Assembly (NCBI RefSeq): GCF_013009345.1 | Contig: NZ_JABELE010000003.1 | Span: 1-64,000 of the forward strand | Origin: Acinetobacter geminorum | GTDB taxonomy: Bacteria; Pseudomonadota; Gammaproteobacteria; Pseudomonadales; Moraxellaceae | Direction: 5' to 3' | DNA length: 64,000 nucleotides | Shown here: piece by piece, positions 61,397-64,000 of the stretch | Layout of the letters: every line of letters starts with the position of its first letter | Numbering within the stretch: position 1 is the stretch's first letter | Notes under the pieces: model-generated | What the model was told of the DNA's origin: nothing | The model's input: the letters and a program-made list of their open reading frames with translations, nothing else | Database searches by the model: none | Made by a program: the position numbers and the translations under genes

Positions 61397-61406
61397 TGTA
61401 TATACA
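61397..61406. promoter_or_regulatory. HutC operator upstream of hutU
   Basis: The same TGTATATACA palindrome as before hutC, followed by AG as in the HutC consensus, 76 bp before the hutU start. Confidence 0.7.
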
Positions 61407-61481
61407 AGTTAATACATTACTATACAAATGCAGAAACAAGTGATGTTCTGCTGATGTAAGCTCAAAGGAAGGAGTCCGCCT

Positions 61482-63158
61482 GTGACAACAATGACAACAA
61501 AATTTCGTGATGTAGAAATTCGTGCGCCACGCGGCACTGAATTGACGGCTAAAAGTTGGTTAACTGAAGCTCCATTACGTATGTTGATGAATAACCTTGA
61601 TCCGGACGTTGCAGAAAACCCGAAAGAGTTGGTTGTATACGGTGGTATTGGCCGTGCAGCACGAAACTGGGAATGTTTCGACAAAATTGTAGATACTTTA
61701 AAAAATCTTGAAACTGATGAAACATTATTAGTTCAATCAGGTAAGCCAGTAGGCGTATTTAAAACTCATAAAGATGCTCCACGCGTTTTAATTGCAAACT
61801 CAAATCTTGTACCGCACTGGGCAAACTGGGAACACTTCAACGAGTTAGATGCAAAAGCACTGGCAATGTACGGTCAAATGACAGCAGGTTCGTGGATCTA
61901 CATTGGTAGCCAAGGTATTGTACAAGGTACTTACGAAACATTCGTTGAAGCAGGTCGCCAACACTACAACGGTGACCTAAAAGGCCGTTGGGTTCTTACT
62001 GCTGGTTTAGGTGGTATGGGTGGTGCTCAGCCTTTAGCTGCAACACTTGCAGGTGCGTGTTCTTTAAACATTGAATGCCAACAAGCAAGTATCGATTTCC
62101 GTTTACGTACCCGTTATGTAGACGAACAAGCAACTGACTTAGACGATGCTTTAGCGCGTATTGACCGCTATACAAAAGAAGGTAAAGCAATTTCAATTGC
62201 GCTTCATGGTAACGCTGCTGAAATTTTACCTGAGCTTGTACGTCGTGGTGTACGTCCAGACATGGTGACTGACCAAACAAGTGCGCACGATCCCCTTAAT
62301 GGCTACTTACCAGTAGGTTGGACTTGGGATGAATACCGTGCACGTGCGAAAACCGAACCAGAAGCTGTTGTAAAAGCTGCAAAACAGTCGATGGCGAAGC
62401 ACGTACAAGCAATGCTTGATTTCCAAAAAATGGGTGTCCCAACATTTGACTATGGCAACAACATCCGTCAAATGGCGAAAGATGAAGGCGTAGCAAACGC
62501 TTTTGATTTCCCTGGCTTCGTACCTGCATACATCCGTCCATTGTTCTGCCGTGGTATTGGTCCATTCCGTTGGGCTGCGCTTTCTGGTGACCCAGAAGAC
62601 ATTTATAAAACAGATGCAAAAGTTAAAGAGTTAATTCCTGATGATGAACATTTACATCACTGGTTAGACATGGCACGTGAACGTATTAGCTTCCAAGGTT
62701 TACCAGCGCGTATTTGCTGGGTTGGTCTAGGCTTACGTGCAAAACTTGGTTTGGCATTTAACGAAATGGTTCGTAGCGGTGAATTATCAGCTCCAGTTGT
62801 GATTGGCCGTGACCATTTAGACTCAGGTTCGGTTGCGAGTCCAAACCGTGAAACCGAAGCAATGCAAGACGGATCAGACGCAGTATCAGACTGGCCCTTA
62901 TTAAACGCGTTGCTCAATACAGCAGGCGGCGCAACTTGGGTGTCTTTACATCACGGTGGTGGTGTAGGTATGGGCTTCTCTCAACACTCAGGCGTTGTGA
63001 TTGTGTGTGATGGTACAGATGAAGCTGCTGCACGTATTGCTCGCGTACTGACCAATGACCCTGCAACAGGTGTTATGCGTCATGCCGATGCAGGTTATGA
63101 GATTGCGATTAACTGTGCGAAAGAGCAAGGCCTACACTTGCCAATGATCACGCAATAA
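61482..63158 (+). CDS. hutU: Urocanate hydratase
   Basis: Protein of 558 residues that adds water to urocanate, using tightly bound NAD+ as electrophile, the second step of histidine breakdown. Visible: YGGIGRAARNWE, GGLGGMGGAQPLAA (NAD+ loop), FCRGIGPFRWAALSG and the C-terminal HHGGGVGMGFSQHSG. It starts with GTG at 61482, since AGGAAGGAG (61466-61474) is 7 nt from it and 16 nt from the next ATG (61491). Confidence 0.96.
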   Translation: MTTMTTKFRDVEIRAPRGTELTAKSWLTEAPLRMLMNNLDPDVAENPKELVVYGGIGRAARNWECFDKIVDTLKNLETDETLLVQSGKPVGVFKTHKDAPRVLIANSNLVPHWANWEHFNELDAKALAMYGQMTAGSWIYIGSQGIVQGTYETFVEAGRQHYNGDLKGRWVLTAGLGGMGGAQPLAATLAGACSLNIECQQASIDFRLRTRYVDEQATDLDDALARIDRYTKEGKAISIALHGNAAEILPELVRRGVRPDMVTDQTSAHDPLNGYLPVGWTWDEYRARAKTEPEAVVKAAKQSMAKHVQAMLDFQKMGVPTFDYGNNIRQMAKDEGVANAFDFPGFVPAYIRPLFCRGIGPFRWAALSGDPEDIYKTDAKVKELIPDDEHLHHWLDMARERISFQGLPARICWVGLGLRAKLGLAFNEMVRSGELSAPVVIGRDHLDSGSVASPNRETEAMQDGSDAVSDWPLLNALLNTAGGATWVSLHHGGGVGMGFSQHSGVVIVCDGTDEAAARIARVLTNDPATGVMRHADAGYEIAINCAKEQGLHLPMITQ

Positions 63159-63245
63159 AAATACACGGAAGAACTGGCGGTGCTTTTTGCAATTGTGAAA
63201 AGCACCGTCTCAGCAGAATATAGTGCAAAAAATTAGGAAGCCAAC

Positions 63246-64000
63246 ATGGAATTACTGATCCAACCGGGAAAACTAACCTTAGCCGATTTACGTCAAGCTT
63301 ACCTCAACCCAATTAAAGTTAAATTAGATGAAAGTGCTTCATCTGCAATCAATGCAAGTGTGGCTTGTGTAGAGCAGATTGTAAATGAAGGGCGTACAGC
63401 TTACGGCATTAATACTGGTTTTGGTTTACTTGCTTCGACCAAGATTGCTCCTGAAGATTTAGAAAAATTACAGCGTTCATTAGTTCTCTCGCATGCGGCA
63501 GGTGTAGGTGAAGCACTTGATGATGCAATGGTTCGTTTAATTATTCTATTGAAAGCAAATAGCTTGGCGCGTGGTTTCTCTGGTATTCGCCGTAAAGTCA
63601 TTGATGCTTTGTTGGCTTTAATTAATGCTGAGGTTTATCCGCATATTCCTCTTAAAGGTTCAGTAGGTGCATCAGGTGACTTAGCACCACTTGCACATAT
63701 GTCCCTAATTTTATTGGGTGAGAGTAAAGCGCGTTATAAAGGTGAATGGTTACCAGCAGTTGAAGCTTTAAAAGTTGCAGGTTTAGAACCGATTTCTTTA
63801 GCAGCTAAAGAAGGTTTAGCACTTTTAAATGGTACACAAGTTTCAACCGCTTATGCTTTACGCGGCTTATTTGAAGCGGAAGATTTATTTGCAGCTGCAA
63901 CAGTTTGTGGTGGCTTAAGCGTTGAAGCAATGCTGGGTTCACGTGCACCATTCGATGCGCGTATTCATGAAGTACGTGGTCAACGTGGCCAAATTGATGT
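63246..64000 (+). CDS. hutH: Histidine ammonia-lyase (partial, 3' end outside window)
   Basis: First 251 codons of an enzyme of about 510 residues. The MIO cofactor triad Ala142-Ser143-Gly144 is in GSVGASGDLAPLAH, and the substrate tyrosine is in TAYGINTGFG. It deaminates histidine to urocanate. It follows hutU by 87 bp, co-directional. In A. baumannii HutH has been linked with zinc release from histidine under starvation, together with ZigA. The open frame reaches the window edge. Confidence 0.96.
   Translation, partial: MELLIQPGKLTLADLRQAYLNPIKVKLDESASSAINASVACVEQIVNEGRTAYGINTGFGLLASTKIAPEDLEKLQRSLVLSHAAGVGEALDDAMVRLIILLKANSLARGFSGIRRKVIDALLALINAEVYPHIPLKGSVGASGDLAPLAHMSLILLGESKARYKGEWLPAVEALKVAGLEPISLAAKEGLALLNGTQVSTAYALRGLFEAEDLFAAATVCGGLSVEAMLGSRAPFDARIHEVRGQRGQID

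Noticed and set aside
1..64000. CRISPR arrays, insertion sequences, prophage or tRNA genes
   Set aside because: No repeat-spacer series, transposase or integrase frames, or tRNA-like cloverleaf segments were recognised. A tRNA scan and an IS search would settle this.

Overview
The window is chromosomal DNA of a low-GC gammaproteobacterium, almost certainly a member of the Acinetobacter calcoaceticus-baumannii complex. The signs are the A+T-rich base use, the gene content and neighbourhood (a COG0523 GTPase next to a Zur-controlled lipoprotein, as in the A. baumannii zigA/zrlA locus; dapA-bamC-purC; rsmB-fmt), and many perfect bidirectional terminators between convergent genes. I see no insertion sequence, prophage, CRISPR array or tRNA. 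The window opens in the 23S-5S spacer of an rRNA operon and ends inside hutH.

Layout. 1-334: end of an rRNA operon (5S and terminator). 0.4-6.4 kb: a glutathione transferase, an outer-membrane barrel, a two-part Na+/amino-acid importer (large subunit plus 47-residue MetS-like subunit), rsmB-fmt. 6.7-16.2 kb: ilvD, a duplicated DsbA-fold protein, a TauE/SafE exporter, a LysR regulator, an NCS2 uracil-type permease, ppc. 16.4-21.4 kb: TetR regulator divergent from a membrane-fusion-protein/RND pump pair, with a 12-bp-arm operator between them. 22-25.3 kb: dnaJ, dapB, a START-domain periplasmic protein. 25.3-39.7 kb: MFS exporter and dkgB with a divergent LysR, a MocR regulator, ahr, tag, an M23 lipoprotein, mutY, a HIT protein, dienelactone hydrolase, ycgN, a PQQ sugar dehydrogenase, rarA and a formate/nitrite-type channel. 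40.2-42.5 kb: dapA-bamC-purC.

42.5-45.5 kb is the most foreign-looking stretch: a 25-bp perfect palindrome, an orphan reading-frame tail, a membrane-anchored helical protein, a secreted Amidase_6-like enzyme, and a small coiled-coil gene with an amber codon. Then come pncA, a bile-acid-type symporter and a MATE exporter.

49.2-56.1 kb is a tyrosine catabolism regulon: hpd, an IclR regulator, a VOC extradiol-type dioxygenase, maiA, fahA and aroP. No homogentisate dioxygenase of the HmgA cupin family is encoded here. The VOC protein sits in the operon exactly where that ring-cleavage step is needed. Tandem 19-bp palindromes spaced 20 bp apart lie upstream of both hpd and fahA, and look like the IclR operators.

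56.2-58.4 kb is the zinc-starvation pair zrlA-zigA, each behind a Zur-box-like palindrome. zrlA carries a one-base frameshift in this sequence. An OafA-type acyltransferase follows, then the histidine utilisation cluster hutC-hutD-hutU-hutH with two identical 10-bp HutC operator cores.
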